A stretch of DNA of 27,262 bases from G020354085 sp964482055 (GCA_964482055.1 CAYZVX010000036.1:1-27262); one strand, 5' to 3'; positions 15,203 to 22,097 are shown, counted from the first letter of the stretch. Notes: a model not told the origin generated them from the sequence alone. Program-made: numbers and translations.

Positions 15203-16108
15203 ATGAAGACGATCAGCAGCCTCCTCGCCGCTGGATTGGGGGTCGTGGTCCTTGGCTTGTCGCCGGCTTACGCCGACGGCTGCCGCGACAGTGAAACTGC
15301 CGCCGAACGTGCCCGGCTCAAGAAGATCGTGGAAACGGAAAGGGCTGGCAACATGAAGGAGGCGAACCGCGCGGCCCGCTCATTTTCCTCCCTCTGTCTG
15401 AGCAAGAAGGAAGACGACGAGCTCACCGCCCTCATCAAGCGCACCGGCAAGACCCTCGGTGACCCGGAAGAGAAGGCCGGGCGTCTGCAGGAGGCCTTCG
15501 ACATGTTCGAGGGCTCGGGCCTTCCGGCTGACGCCGATCGCGTCAAGCTCAAGCAGGTCAAGGCCAAGAGCGACGACATCGGCACCGTGAGCAACGCCAT
15601 CTCGCATTTCAGCCGTCGCAACAACGACGCGCAGGTGAAGGAGCTGCGCGCGCTGGCGGCGAAGAACGCCGAACAGTGGCTGGTCACCGAAGAAAAGATG
15701 TTCGCCGCCACCAAGGATTCGCGCGACGCGCTCGGCAAGTCCAAGGACTGGGCCTACTACGCCGGCACCGGCCCGAAGAAGGCGCAGGAGCGCGCCGAGA
15801 AGCGCGGCGATACGCTCGCCGCCGACACCTCGCGGCGCTGGCTGGAGCTCGCCGTCGCCTACTACAAGTTCGCCGACAAGCCGCACAAGGCCGAGGGCGT
15901 GCAGGACAAGGCCAGGCAGTTGGCCGAGTCGCATGCGCGCAAGGGAGAAAGCGAGATCGCGGCCGATTACTACCGCATCGCGGGCGCCGGGGCCGAGGCC
16001 GACAAGATCGAGAAGCAGGGCGCGGCCAAGAAGCAGCAGGCCGAGCAGCAGCGCCAGCAGCAGTTCAAGAAGGACCAGCAAGCGCTCGAAAGGGAGCTTG
16101 GGCTGTAG
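15203..16108 (+). CDS. Exported helical protein of unknown function
   Basis: A 301-residue protein with a signal peptide ending at AYA (residue 24). The mature protein is almost all charged helix. It has two cysteines, C27 and C65, which could form a disulfide. A segment around 205-265 (RRWLELAVAYYKFADKPHKAEGV...SEIAADYYRIAG) looks TPR-like. The C terminus (about 268-301) is rich in K, Q and E and is probably coiled coil. I do not recognise the family. GAGG lies only 2 nt before the ATG, so translation may be coupled to the DUF4412-like gene 14 nt upstream. A cell-wall or lipid-binding adaptor role would be a guess. Confidence 0.7.
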   Translation: MKTISSLLAAGLGVVVLGLSPAYADGCRDSETAAERARLKKIVETERAGNMKEANRAARSFSSLCLSKKEDDELTALIKRTGKTLGDPEEKAGRLQEAFDMFEGSGLPADADRVKLKQVKAKSDDIGTVSNAISHFSRRNNDAQVKELRALAAKNAEQWLVTEEKMFAATKDSRDALGKSKDWAYYAGTGPKKAQERAEKRGDTLAADTSRRWLELAVAYYKFADKPHKAEGVQDKARQLAESHARKGESEIAADYYRIAGAGAEADKIEKQGAAKKQQAEQQRQQQFKKDQQALERELGL

Positions 16109-16144
16109 CGGCCGGCGGAAAGCAATCGGCCAGCCTCCGGCCGC
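16108..16144 (+). terminator. Possible GC-rich terminator hairpin
   Basis: GCGGCCGG (16108-16115) starts at the last base of the stop codon and pairs with CCGGCCGC (16137-16144) around a 21-nt loop. There is no T-run. It is the only hairpin seen at the end of this gene pair. The rest of the gap to 16308 holds the sigma-28 promoter described separately. Confidence 0.3.
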
Positions 16145-16230
16145 CGGTTGTGCCGGCGCGCTGACACCCCTCTTCTGCCCGCCGCCCTCCGCCGCGGCTA
16201 CAGCCCGCGCCGGCTGCCCGCCCAGCACCC

Positions 16231-16257
16231 TAAAGTTCGACCGCGCGCGGCCGCTAA
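16231..16257 (+). promoter_or_regulatory. Sigma-28 (FliA) type promoter of the GGDEF-EAL gene
   Basis: TAAAGTTC (16231-16238) and GCCGCTAA (16250-16257) are separated by exactly 11 nt. The enterobacterial flagellar sigma-28 consensus is TAAAGTTT, 11 nt, GCCGATAA, so each box matches at seven of eight positions with ideal spacing. Transcription would begin near 16265, giving a leader of about 45 nt before ATG 16309. This places the downstream regulator in the late flagellar regulon, if the cell has FliA. Confidence 0.75.
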
Positions 16258-16308
16258 ACCGTTGAGCGCACGCGCGGTAGGGAGTGCCGTACGCCACGAG
16301 AACGACAC

Positions 16309-18171
16309 ATGAAGGTCGCGCCGCAGCACGCCGATGCTCGCATCCTGATCATCGATGACCAGCCCGATGTCGTGGCGCTTATCCGCGCCATTTTGTGCGG
16401 TGCCGGCTATCGAAACCTCGTGGCCACCCACGATCCATGCGCGGCGCGCGAGCTGTACGTGCGCGAGCAGCCCGATGTCGTGCTGCTCGACTACAACATG
16501 CCGCAGCGCACCGGGCTCGAGGTCCTCGCCGAGCTCAAGGAGGCGGAGCCGGACGGCTACCTGCCGGTGCTGATGCTCACCGCGCGCGAGGACCGCGCCA
16601 CCAAGCTCGCGGCCCTGGAAGCCGGCGTCAAGGATTTCCTGACCAAGCCCTTCGACAGGCTCGAGGCGCTGGCCCGCATCCGCCACATCATCGAGGGTTG
16701 CCGGCTGCATCGCGCGTTGCGCGCGCAGAACCGCACCCTCGATGAGGCCGTGCGCGAACGCACGCGCGACTTGCAGGCCGAGATGCAGCAGCGCCAGCAG
16801 GCCGAGGAGCGTGTCCGCCACCAGGCCCTGCATGACGCCGTCACGGGCCTGCCCAATCGCGCCCTGCTGTGCGATCGCCTGCAACAGGACCTGCGCCACG
16901 CCGAACGTGCGAGCCGCCGCGTTGCGGTGCTGCTGCTCGACCTGAGCCGCTTCAAGGACATCAACAACACCCTCGGGCACGCCAACGGCGACCTGCTGCT
17001 CAAGCGTGTCGGTGAGCGTCTGGAGAGCAGCCTGCGACGCGGCGACACGGTCGCGCGCATGCGGTCAGCGGCGGATGGCTGCATGCTGGCGCATCTGGGG
17101 GGCAACCAGTTTGCGATCGTCGCGCCGCAGCTCGCCGCCGCCGAGGACGCCGCGAACATCGCCGAACGCATCCGCAACGCCCTGCGCGCGCCGTTCGAGA
17201 TCGAAGGCCTGGGGCTCGAGATCGGCGCCTGCCTCGGCATCGCTCTCGCGCCCGAGCACGGCAGCGACGTCGAGACGCTGTTGCGGCGCGCGGACGTGGC
17301 CCTGTACGCCGCCAAGCAGGCGCGGCTCGACTACCTCGTGTATGCCGCCGAGCATGACCAGTTCAGCCCGCTGCGCCTAACGTTGATGGCCGAGTTGCGC
17401 CGCGCCATCGCCGACAATGCGCTCGCGCTGCACTTCCAGCCCAAGGTCGATCTCGCCAGCGGGCACGTCAAGGGTCTCGAGGCGCTGGTGCGCTGGGTGC
17501 ACCCGGTCCACGGCCTCATCCCGCCCGATCAGTTCATTCCGATGGCCGAGGACACCGGCACGATCAAGCTGCTCACGCGCTGGGTGCTCAACGCCGCCGC
17601 CGCGCATGCCGCGGCCCTGCGCGGCGAGGGTTTCGATCTCAACATGGCGGTCAACCTGTCGGCGCACGACCTGCTCGACCCGATGCTGCCGGAGCGCATC
17701 ATGGAGCTGCTCGCGCACTGGAAGCTCGAGCCCGCAAGCCTCACCCTCGAAGTCACCGAAAGCGCCATGATGGAAGACCCGCAGCAGGCGCTCGCCGTAA
17801 TCACGCGCCTGAGCGACGCGGGGCTGAGCTTTGCCATCGACGATTTCGGCACTGGCTACTCCTCGCTCGGCTATCTCAGGCAGCTGCCCGTGCACGAGGT
17901 CAAGATCGACCGCTCCTTCGTCATGGACATGGCCGAGGACGCGAGCAACGCCATGATCGTGCACTCGATCGTCGAGCTCGCCCACAACCTCGGGCTCAAG
18001 GTCGTGGCGGAAGGCGTGGAGAATGCAGCCGCCTGGGAGTTGCTGCACAAGCTCGCATGCGACATGGCCCAGGGCTACTTCATGAGCCGCCCGCTGCCGG
18101 CGGAGGCGCTGCGTGCGTGGCTGCGGGACCCGGCCTGGGGTGTGCCGCAGCGGCGAGCGGTGAACGGTTGA
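16309..18171 (+). CDS. Response regulator with REC, degenerate GGDEF and intact EAL domains
   Basis: A 620-residue cyclic-di-GMP turnover protein. The REC domain (about 10-128) has D16-D17, phospho-acceptor D61 (VVLLDYNMP) and the KPF motif. A coiled-coil linker (about 133-172) leads to the GGDEF domain (about 175-345). Its active site reads GGNQF (264-268) instead of GGDEF and follows a roughly 10-residue insertion (RMRSAADGCML), so diguanylate cyclase activity is unlikely. The EAL domain (about 362-605) keeps E391-A392-L393, NLSAHDL, EVTES, DDFGTGYSSL, VKIDRSF and VVAEGVEN, and should be an active phosphodiesterase. The protein probably lowers c-di-GMP in response to a kinase and favours motility, in line with its sigma-28 promoter. 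No partner kinase is visible. The last codons, GTG AAC GGT, come from the repeat that follows. Confidence 0.93.
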   Translation: MKVAPQHADARILIIDDQPDVVALIRAILCGAGYRNLVATHDPCAARELYVREQPDVVLLDYNMPQRTGLEVLAELKEAEPDGYLPVLMLTAREDRATKLAALEAGVKDFLTKPFDRLEALARIRHIIEGCRLHRALRAQNRTLDEAVRERTRDLQAEMQQRQQAEERVRHQALHDAVTGLPNRALLCDRLQQDLRHAERASRRVAVLLLDLSRFKDINNTLGHANGDLLLKRVGERLESSLRRGDTVARMRSAADGCMLAHLGGNQFAIVAPQLAAAEDAANIAERIRNALRAPFEIEGLGLEIGACLGIALAPEHGSDVETLLRRADVALYAAKQARLDYLVYAAEHDQFSPLRLTLMAELRRAIADNALALHFQPKVDLASGHVKGLEALVRWVHPVHGLIPPDQFIPMAEDTGTIKLLTRWVLNAAAAHAAALRGEGFDLNMAVNLSAHDLLDPMLPERIMELLAHWKLEPASLTLEVTESAMMEDPQQALAVITRLSDAGLSFAIDDFGTGYSSLGYLRQLPVHEVKIDRSFVMDMAEDASNAMIVHSIVELAHNLGLKVVAEGVENAAAWELLHKLACDMAQGYFMSRPLPAEALRAWLRDPAWGVPQRRAVNG

Positions 18172-18244
18172 ACAGTGTCCGTGAACGGTAAGCCGCGATT
18201 GTAAGGCGGTTTACCGATCACCGCTTACAGATCAGCGTTCACTG
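18155..18244. repeat. GTGAACG palindromic repeat, copy 2
   Basis: It contains GAGCGGTGAACGG (starting within the GGDEF-EAL gene), TCCGTGAACGGT (18178-18189) and AGCGTTCACTG (18234-18244). The last two are identical to the arms of copy 1 after rimO. The segment between the arms differs between copies: 8 nt in copy 1 and 44 nt here. It fills the space between two convergent genes. Confidence 0.7.
18181..18221. terminator. Long hairpin between convergent genes, possible bidirectional terminator
   Basis: CGGTAAGCCGC (18186-18196) pairs with GCGGTTTACCG (18206-18216), 11 bp including one G-T pair, around a 9-nt loop. Beyond one A-A mismatch, GTGA pairs with TCAC (18181-18184 and 18218-18221). It lies between the stops of the GGDEF-EAL gene and midA. 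It lacks T-runs, so termination activity is inferred from position. Confidence 0.5.
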
Positions 18245-18245
18245 C

Positions 18246-19493
18246 TCACAGCCGCCCACGGCGGTCCTGCAGGCGAAAACCGCGCAGCGGCGGCTCGACG
18301 CCACGCCCGAGCGCCATGACCTTGAACAGCTCGCCCATCTCCGATGGCAGCGTCAGCCGCTTGATCTGCGCGGTGAGCGCGAGGTGCGCGCGGGCGTCGT
18401 TCGGGTCGGACTGCGCGACGATCTCCGGTAGCCCGCAGGCGGCGAGAAACGCCGCCTGGCTGGTGTAGCCGAGCAGCTCGAGCCCGGCCGCGGCCCCGGC
18501 TGCAGCGATTGCCGTGAAATCAACATGCGCGGTGATATCTTGCAGGCCGATGAGAACCAGAGGATCAGTGTGGGCGCGCTGTCGATAGTGGCACATGAGC
18601 GTGCCATCCGAGCGCTGCGGGTGATAGAACTCGGCGCGCGGGAAGCCATAGTCGATGAGCAGCAGCGCGCCCTGCCCGAGGCGCTCGGCAACCGAGCGCA
18701 CCCAGGCCTCGGCGGCGAAATTGATCTCCGAGCAGTAGCCGGTCGGCAGAGCGAGCCCCCGGACGCGCTCGATCAGGTGGGCGGGCGCGGCCATGTCGTG
18801 CCAGATGAAGCGGCCGGAGTCGAATGCCACGCCGAGCCGCACGACGCCATCGGCTGCGACGCGAAACCGCTCCACCGGCATCGCGTCGAGCAGCTCGTTG
18901 GCCAGCACGATGCCGCGAAAACCCGGTGCCGGCAGCTGGTCGATCCACTGCACGCGCGAGGCCAGCGCCGGCGCGCGCGTGCGCAGCATGGCCTGCTGGC
19001 GCGCGCGCAGCTCCCCGGAAAGCTCGAGGATGAGATAGCGCGCGGGTAGGCGGCCGAGCCGTTCAAGCTCGAGCAACAGATCAGTCGCGAGCGCGCCGCT
19101 TCCGGCGCCGGCCTCGAGGATGTCGGCCGGCCCGAGGCCGGCCAGCAACTCGTGGCACTGGCGCGCCAGGCAGCGGGCGAAGACATCGCCGAGCTCAGGC
19201 GCCGTGACAAAATCGCCCGCGGCGCCACCGCGCGTCCCGCGCGCGCCTGGAGTGCGGTGTGTGCCTCCCCTTGCGGGGCTCGTGCGTCCCTGCACGTCGC
19301 CCGCGGCGAAGATTCGCCGCCCGGAGCTGTAATAGCCGAGGCCGGGTGCGTAGAGCGCGAGCTCCATGAACCGCGCAAAGGCGATCGCGCCGCCGGCCGC
19401 CGCGATGTGCGCGCGGATGTGCTGCGTCAGCGCGTCACTGACCTCTAGCTCGTCCGTGCTGGGTTCGGGCAGACTTGCGGCGGTATCATGCAT
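18246..19493 (-). CDS. midA: MidA-type SAM-dependent protein arginine methyltransferase (DUF185/NDUFAF7 family)
   Basis: A 415-residue class I methyltransferase of the MidA/DUF185 family; the mitochondrial relative NDUFAF7 methylates an arginine of a complex I subunit. Visible motifs are FMELALYAPGLGYYSSGRR near residues 42-60, DFVTAPELG (94-102), the SAM loop DILEAGAGSGALA (124-136) and IVLANELLDAMPVERF. A 28-residue insertion (about 67-94, rich in G, R and T) splits the usual continuous stretch from YYSSGRR to GDFVTAPE and is flanked by two AAGD copies. Without it the protein would be about 387 residues, normal for the family. The start is ATG 19493; the frame is open far upstream, but that part overlaps the divergent reductase gene. 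No good Shine-Dalgarno sequence is seen. The bacterial substrate is unknown. Confidence 0.9.
   Translation of the reverse strand: MHDTAASLPEPSTDELEVSDALTQHIRAHIAAAGGAIAFARFMELALYAPGLGYYSSGRRIFAAGDVQGRTSPARGGTHRTPGARGTRGGAAGDFVTAPELGDVFARCLARQCHELLAGLGPADILEAGAGSGALATDLLLELERLGRLPARYLILELSGELRARQQAMLRTRAPALASRVQWIDQLPAPGFRGIVLANELLDAMPVERFRVAADGVVRLGVAFDSGRFIWHDMAAPAHLIERVRGLALPTGYCSEINFAAEAWVRSVAERLGQGALLLIDYGFPRAEFYHPQRSDGTLMCHYRQRAHTDPLVLIGLQDITAHVDFTAIAAAGAAAGLELLGYTSQAAFLAACGLPEIVAQSDPNDARAHLALTAQIKRLTLPSEMGELFKVMALGRGVEPPLRGFRLQDRRGRL
19213..19308 (-). repeat. In-frame small repeat insertion in midA
   Basis: TCGCCCGCGGCG occurs at 19213-19224 and again at 19297-19308, exactly 84 nt (28 codons) apart. 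The 72 nt between encode a G/R/T-rich peptide that interrupts a conserved part of MidA. Read in gene orientation, the unit begins with GTGC-AGGGAC-GCAC (a 4-bp stem) and contains CCCC-GCAA-GGGG. Related sequence occurs after yqeY and, more distantly, in dnaG. Confidence 0.65.
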
Positions 19494-19503
19494 GTCGTTG
19501 CAG

Positions 19504-19532
19504 TTGGCCTTTTCCCGGCCAGGCGCTATGGT
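19504..19532 (+). promoter_or_regulatory. Candidate promoter of the pteridine reductase gene
   Basis: TTGGCC (19504-19509) and TATGGT (19527-19532) are 17 nt apart, each matching sigma-70 consensus at four of six positions. The predicted start near 19539 leaves a leader of about 27 nt with GGAG at 19559-19562. Confidence 0.4.
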
Positions 19533-19565
19533 GGCGCCATCGGGATTCAATGAAAGACGGAGTTT

Positions 19566-20318
19566 ATGCCGGACCAGTCCCTGGCAGGCAAGGTTGCCCT
19601 CATCACCGGGGGCGCGCATCGCATCGGCGCCGCCATCGGTCGCCTCCTGCACCGCGAAGGCGCCAGCCTGGTGGTTCATTATCTGTCGTCGGAAACGGCG
19701 GCCCACGCGTTGCAGCAGGAGCTCAATGCCGAGCGCGCCGATTCCGTGATGCTGGTGCGGGGCGACCTCAACAACGGCGACAAGCTCGCCAAGAATCTCG
19801 TGTTCGAAACCGTCGAGCGCTTCCAGCGCCTCGACGTGCTGGTCAACAACGCGGCGCGCTTCTATCCCACGCCGATCGGCGAGGCCACCGAGGAGCACTG
19901 GAACGACCTGCTCGGCACCAACCTCAAGGCGCCGTTCTTCCTGGCACAGGCCGCTGCACCGCACCTGCGGAAGTCCACCGGCAGCATTGTCAACGTCACC
20001 GACCTTTATGCTGACCGTCCGCTGCCGAATTATCCGATCTACAGTGTCGCCAAGGCCGGGATGGTCATGCTCACGCGCACCCTGGCGCGCGAGCTCGCAC
20101 CCGAGGTGCGCGTGAACGCCGTGGCACCGGGCGCGATCCTGTGGCCGGAGCGCGGCCTCGACGAGATGTCCAAGCAGCGCATCGTGTCGCGCACACCGCT
20201 CAAGCGCGCCGGCGAGCCGGACGACATCGCGCGCGCGGTGCTCTACCTGGTGCGCGACGCGGGCTTCGTCACCGGGCAGGTGCTGCTGGTGGACGGCGGT
20301 CGATCGGTCGCGCTGTGA
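19566..20318 (+). CDS. Pteridine reductase, PTR1/FolM-type SDR
   Basis: A 250-residue short-chain dehydrogenase/reductase that probably reduces dihydropterin or dihydrofolate with NADPH. The nucleotide loop is TGGAHRIG (residues 14-21), with arginine in place of a glycine. This marks pteridine reductases and separates them from FabG-like SDRs. The active site reads D146-x12-Y159-x3-K163 (VTDLYADRP...YPIYSVAKAG); the D-Y-K triad with 13 and 17 spacing is the same as in Leishmania PTR1 (D181, Y194, K198). NNA at 94-96 and the C-terminal GQVLLVDGGRS fit the family. It stands 1 nt from the end of convergent folK, beside folB, so a role in tetrahydrofolate or tetrahydromonapterin supply is likely. 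Confidence 0.88.
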   Translation: MPDQSLAGKVALITGGAHRIGAAIGRLLHREGASLVVHYLSSETAAHALQQELNAERADSVMLVRGDLNNGDKLAKNLVFETVERFQRLDVLVNNAARFYPTPIGEATEEHWNDLLGTNLKAPFFLAQAAAPHLRKSTGSIVNVTDLYADRPLPNYPIYSVAKAGMVMLTRTLARELAPEVRVNAVAPGAILWPERGLDEMSKQRIVSRTPLKRAGEPDDIARAVLYLVRDAGFVTGQVLLVDGGRSVAL

Positions 20319-20319
20319 C

Positions 20320-20820
20320 TCAGGCGCGGTTGCTGTCGAACGGCACCGGCCAGAGCTTCTGGTCGGGCGCCTTGAGCTCCGCCCACATGCGCGCGAACGT
20401 GACACCCGTTAAGGGGTGCTTCGCGCGCGGAGCGATGTCTGCGAGCGGCCGCAGCACGAAGGCGTGCGTGGCGATCTCCTCGCGCGGCAGCCTGAGCCCC
20501 GGCTCGTCGACGATCGCGTCGCCGTACAGGATGAGGTCGAGGTCGAGCGTGCGCGGGCCGAACTTCCGGTCTGCTTCGCGCACCCGGCCGTGCGCGCTCT
20601 CGATGGCACGCAGGGCGTCGGCGATGGCGCGTGGCGGCTCGGTGGTCTCGAAGCTCACCACGAGGTTGTAGAAGTTCTCGCCGTCAAAGCCGACCGCCTC
20701 GCTTTCGTACACCGGCGACACCGTGAGATTGCCGAAGCGCGCGCGCAGCGCGGCGAGCGCCGCGCGGATGTGGCGCTCCTTGTCGATGTTGCTGCCAATG
20801 CTGACGAAGGCGCGTGCCAC
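20320..20820 (-). CDS. folK: 6-hydroxymethyl-7,8-dihydropterin pyrophosphokinase (HPPK)
   Basis: Transfers pyrophosphate from ATP to 6-hydroxymethyl-dihydropterin, just before dihydropteroate synthesis. The 166 residues are near the family norm. Motifs are VSIGSNIDKE at the N terminus, SPVYESEAVGF, FYNLVV, and the signature RKFGPRTLDLDLILYGD with metal-binding D93 and D95. LRLPREEIATHAFVLRPLADIAP completes the fold. The start is GTG 20820, giving the family-typical MARAFVSIGSN; no strong Shine-Dalgarno sequence is present. It lies downstream of folB on the same strand with a 138-nt gap, and its stop is 1 nt from the convergent reductase stop. Confidence 0.96.
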   Translation of the reverse strand: MARAFVSIGSNIDKERHIRAALAALRARFGNLTVSPVYESEAVGFDGENFYNLVVSFETTEPPRAIADALRAIESAHGRVREADRKFGPRTLDLDLILYGDAIVDEPGLRLPREEIATHAFVLRPLADIAPRAKHPLTGVTFARMWAELKAPDQKLWPVPFDSNRA

Positions 20821-20958
20821 GCTTAGTTGCGCTGGCCGCGGCCGCTCTCGGCCCCGTCATATGACAGGACGAAAGCCACGGGCTGGCCTTCCTTGGCCAG
20901 TGGCCCCCGCCTTAGTCCCGACGGCGACGAGCGCCGCGAGCAGGGTTTCCGTTTCGGC
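20821..20958 (-). other. folB-folK intergenic segment with hairpin and coding-like frame
   Basis: The segment holds a CTGGCC-TTCCTT-GGCCAG hairpin (20883-20900) and a perfect 10-bp palindrome GTCATATGAC (20856-20865). On the minus strand one frame ends at TAA 20825-20823 and reads AKEGQPVAFVLSYDGAES, with codon use like the neighbouring genes. It has no start codon of its own in a sensible place and overlaps no known folate domain, so it may be a gene remnant. Confidence 0.35.
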
Positions 20959-21327
20959 CTACGCGGCACTGGTGCCTCCTGCACGGCGCTCGATGATGAC
21001 GCCGACGTCGCGCGCGCCGCTCACCGCGCCGCGCTTGTTGATGCGCACCCGCACCCACTCAAGGCTGAACTCCTGGAGCAAAATGGCGGCAACCCGTTCG
21101 GCCAGGGTCTCCACCAGCTGGAACTGCGAGTTGCCGACAAAGTCCTGCAGGCGTTTCGCCACCGCCTTGTAGTTGAGGGTGTCGTCAATGGCGTCGCTTG
21201 CTGCAGCGCGGCGGATGTCGAAGCCCAGGTCGAGATCGATTATTACCGGCTGCCGAATCCTGCGCTCCCAGTCCCACACCCCGATCACGCAGTCGACCTT
21301 GAGGCCGTGCAGAAAGATAATGTCCAT
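20959..21327 (-). CDS. folB: Dihydroneopterin aldolase
   Basis: Converts 7,8-dihydroneopterin to 6-hydroxymethyl-dihydropterin and glycolaldehyde in folate synthesis. The 122 residues match the family. MDIIFLHGLKVDCVIGVWDWERR contains the substrate-binding glutamate (E21). DTLNYKAVAKRL holds Y53, LVETLAERVA holds E73, and the catalytic lysine is K98 in INKRGAVSGARDVGVIIER, the same number as in E. coli FolB. GGGAGA lies 4 nt before ATG 21327. It is the first gene of a folB-folK unit and is divergent from plsY. Confidence 0.96.
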   Translation of the reverse strand: MDIIFLHGLKVDCVIGVWDWERRIRQPVIIDLDLGFDIRRAAASDAIDDTLNYKAVAKRLQDFVGNSQFQLVETLAERVAAILLQEFSLEWVRVRINKRGAVSGARDVGVIIERRAGGTSAA

Positions 21328-21346
21328 CGCGTCTCCCGTGGCCGCG

Positions 21347-21352
21347 ACTATA
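21347..21352 (-). promoter_or_regulatory. Candidate -10 box of folB
   Basis: On the minus strand TATAGT matches five of six -10 positions. At 17-nt spacing the -35 is CGCACA, only three of six. The predicted leader is about 13 nt and contains the GGGAGA ribosome binding site. Confidence 0.45.
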
Positions 21353-21444
21353 GCGGAATCGTCGAAGGCTGTGCGAGCGTTGTGGCGATACGCGCATCAC
21401 ACCGGCGGCGCGCTGCTTTCCGCTCGCGCGCGGTTGCTGTCAGC

Positions 21445-21473
21445 TTGACGCACCCCAAGAACCGCCGTCCAAT
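21445..21473 (+). promoter_or_regulatory. Sigma-70 promoter of plsY
   Basis: TTGACG (21445-21450, five of six) and TCCAAT (21468-21473, four of six) are 17 nt apart. The -10 box ends 6 nt before ATG 21480, and no ribosome binding site lies between them. Confidence 0.6.
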
Positions 21474-21479
21474 AGCGCG

Positions 21480-22097
21480 ATGCTGCTTTACCTACTGCCG
21501 GTAGCCGCCTATCTCATCGGATCGATATCGAGCGCGATCGTGGTCGCGCGCGCCATGGGGCTGCCGGATCCGCGCGAGGTCGGCTCGCGGAATCCCGGCG
21601 CCACCAATATTCTGCGTTACGGCGGCAAGACGGCGGCTGCGCTCACCCTGCTTGGCGACGTGCTGAAAGGCGTCATCCCGGTGCTCATCGCGCGCGCCTT
21701 GACCAGCGATCCGGCGATTCTCGCGGCGACCGCTGGCGGTGCGTTTCTCGGCCACCTGTATCCGGTGTTCTTCGGGTTCCAGGGTGGTAAGGGTGTGGCC
21801 ACCGCGCTCGGTGTGTCGCTCGCGCTCAATCCCTGGCTCGGCCTGTTGCTGGCGGCGAGCTGGTTGGCGATGGCCGCGCTGTTTCGCTACTCCTCGCTGT
21901 CGGCGCTGGTCGCCGCGCTGGCGGCGCCGTTTTACACCTGGTGGCTGATGCCGCATGCCGCCTATGTCGTGATGATGATCGGCATGAGCGCGCTGCTGAT
22001 TCTCCGGCATCGGGACAACATCCGGCGACTCCTCGCCGGCCAGGAAGGCCGGATCGGCGACAAGCGCACGGGTGGTGGCTCGACTACAGAGGCGTGA
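21480..22097 (+). CDS. plsY: Acyl-phosphate:glycerol-3-phosphate acyltransferase PlsY
   Basis: Makes lysophosphatidic acid from acyl-phosphate and glycerol-3-phosphate, the first acylation in phospholipid synthesis, in the inner membrane. The 205 residues have the three conserved cytoplasmic-loop motifs: GSISSAIVV with VGSRNPGATNILR (about 35-47), GHLYPVFFGFQGGKGVAT (about 95-112), and LRHRDNIRRLLAGQE near the C terminus. There are five or so hydrophobic segments. The start at ATG 21480 is the first codon of the family N terminus. The last 14 nt overlap the end of convergent tsaD. Confidence 0.97.
   Translation: MLLYLLPVAAYLIGSISSAIVVARAMGLPDPREVGSRNPGATNILRYGGKTAAALTLLGDVLKGVIPVLIARALTSDPAILAATAGGAFLGHLYPVFFGFQGGKGVATALGVSLALNPWLGLLLAASWLAMAALFRYSSLSALVAALAAPFYTWWLMPHAAYVVMMIGMSALLILRHRDNIRRLLAGQEGRIGDKRTGGGSTTEA

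Noticed and set aside
14386..18244. CRISPR-like array from repeated GTGAACGG units
   Set aside because: Only two sites 4 kb apart, no regular spacers and no cas genes.
19494..20405. Upstream extension of the midA frame
   Set aside because: It runs through the divergent promoter region and the reductase gene; the MidA family N terminus fits ATG 19493.
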